Shown in pieces: positions 6,185 to 6,683 of a stretch of DNA of 6,683 nt. The DNA lies in contig DUUM01000322.1 in NCBI GenBank assembly GCA_012841565.1, forward strand, positions 1 to 6,683, given 5' to 3'. The DNA comes from Candidatus Epulonipiscium sp. GTDB taxonomy: Bacteria; Bacillota_A; Clostridia; Lachnospirales; Cellulosilyticaceae. How positions within the stretch are numbered: the first letter of the stretch is position 1; each line of letters begins with the position of its first letter. The notes under the pieces are model-generated. The model saw nothing but the letters and a program-made list of their open reading frames with translations. It had not been told where the DNA came from and ran no database searches. The translations under genes were made by a program, and so were the position numbers.

Positions 6185-6683
6185 CTGAGCGCTAATCATA
6201 TATTGATATCCTTTCGGTATTTTATCCAGGCTTATTTCTTTGGAGATAAATTGAATATATTTATCATGGTGGATAGCTGCTAAATAAAGATGGCATGCGC
6301 CAATACCTATATCAATTTGGTTCATTTTATCATATATAGGGGCTTTAATCATATTTAATTTTACCCTGTGCAAATGTATTTCATTGCCATCACCCGTAAA
6401 AAACCATGGTTGGCTATTGGTAGCGGAAGGGGCAAGGCGAACTGGATTTAAAAGTTCATCCATTTTACTTGCAGCTGATATTTGCTCAAGATTTTTGCGC
6501 TTAAATTCTAATATCTCCTTTCTATTAGTAGGTCCTTCACTATGACCAAATGCTAGCATAATAACAAAGTTTAAACCATTTTTTTGTTTGGAAACCTGAC
6601 TGGATGGTTTTGCTAAACCAAGCCAGCAACTTCCTATTCCTTTTGCAGATAAGTATAAATCAATCTGCTGCAAAACAAAGCCA
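6170..6683 (-). CDS. Nitroreductase-family protein, partial (N-terminus cut by window edge)
   Basis: C-terminal 170 residues of a flavin (FMN)-binding nitroreductase-fold protein, probably of the TM1586-like type in which two half-domains are fused in one chain. The visible part starts GFVLQQIDLYLSAKGIGSCWLGLAKP, the end of the first half. It continues with LNPVRLAPSATNSQPWFF (APSATNSQPW at visible residues 84-93), the characteristic flavin-contacting motif opening the second half, and then QIDIGIGACHLYLAA (about 123-136). The reading frame stays open to the right edge, so TTG at 6673 is an internal leucine codon and the true start lies outside the window. The physiological substrate is unknown; family members reduce nitro compounds, quinones or flavins with NAD(P)H. 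It is convergent with the TetR-family gene and shares its terminator. Confidence 0.85.
   Translation of the reverse strand, partial: GFVLQQIDLYLSAKGIGSCWLGLAKPSSQVSKQKNGLNFVIMLAFGHSEGPTNRKEILEFKRKNLEQISAASKMDELLNPVRLAPSATNSQPWFFTGDGNEIHLHRVKLNMIKAPIYDKMNQIDIGIGACHLYLAAIHHDKYIQFISKEISLDKIPKGYQYMISAQINKN

Noticed and set aside
6671..6673. TTG as the start of the nitroreductase-family gene
   Set aside because: The frame continues upstream (G-F-V-L) in agreement with the family pattern, and a start here would remove half of the flavin-binding fold.
1..6683. CRISPR arrays, insertion sequences, tRNA or rRNA genes
   Set aside because: No regularly spaced repeats, transposase motifs, terminal inverted repeats or RNA-gene signatures were seen; the inverted repeats found are all explained as local regulatory or terminator elements.

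Overview
The window looks like chromosomal DNA of an anaerobic, low-GC Gram-positive bacterium of the class Clostridia. The reasons are strong AT bias in both codons and spacers, strong GAGG-type ribosome binding sites, sigma-A-like promoters, and a gene set of Fe-S flavoenzyme, nickel maturation and NhaC-type antiporter genes. The species cannot be read from the sequence. All coding assignments come from recognising protein motifs by eye; no database search was run.

Layout from left to right: (1) 1-1311, minus strand, an NhaC-family antiporter gene cut by the left edge, with its own promoter and a 24-bp palindrome in its leader. (2) 1439-1492, a terminator-like hairpin just after hypA. (3) 1508-5265, minus strand, a three-gene operon transcribed hypB -> 901-aa multi-Fe-S flavoprotein -> hypA, with spacers of 25 and 13 bp. 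(4) 5266-5542, a divergent control region holding a good promoter for the operon, an 18-bp perfect palindrome just past the predicted transcription start, a 16-bp hairpin in the hypB leader and a weaker promoter for the regulator. (5) 5543-6142, plus strand, a TetR/AcrR-family regulator gene. (6) 6135-6184, a 23-bp perfect hairpin serving the two convergent genes. (7) 6170-6683, minus strand, the C-terminal part of a nitroreductase-family gene cut by the right edge.

How the parts may work together: HypB (GTPase) and HypA (Ni/Zn metallochaperone) deliver nickel to apo-enzymes, classically [NiFe] hydrogenase. Here they flank, in one operon, a large soluble NAD(P)H/FAD oxidoreductase of the GltD/NfnB type with extra ferredoxin-like modules at both ends. 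No hypC, hypD, hypE, hypF or hydrogenase structural gene is visible, so the nickel client is unknown and may be encoded elsewhere. The divergent TetR-family regulator probably represses the operon through the palindrome next to the hypB promoter. The most interesting points are the HypB-flavoprotein-HypA linkage, the flavoprotein's unusual cysteine layout, and the layered control region ahead of hypB.
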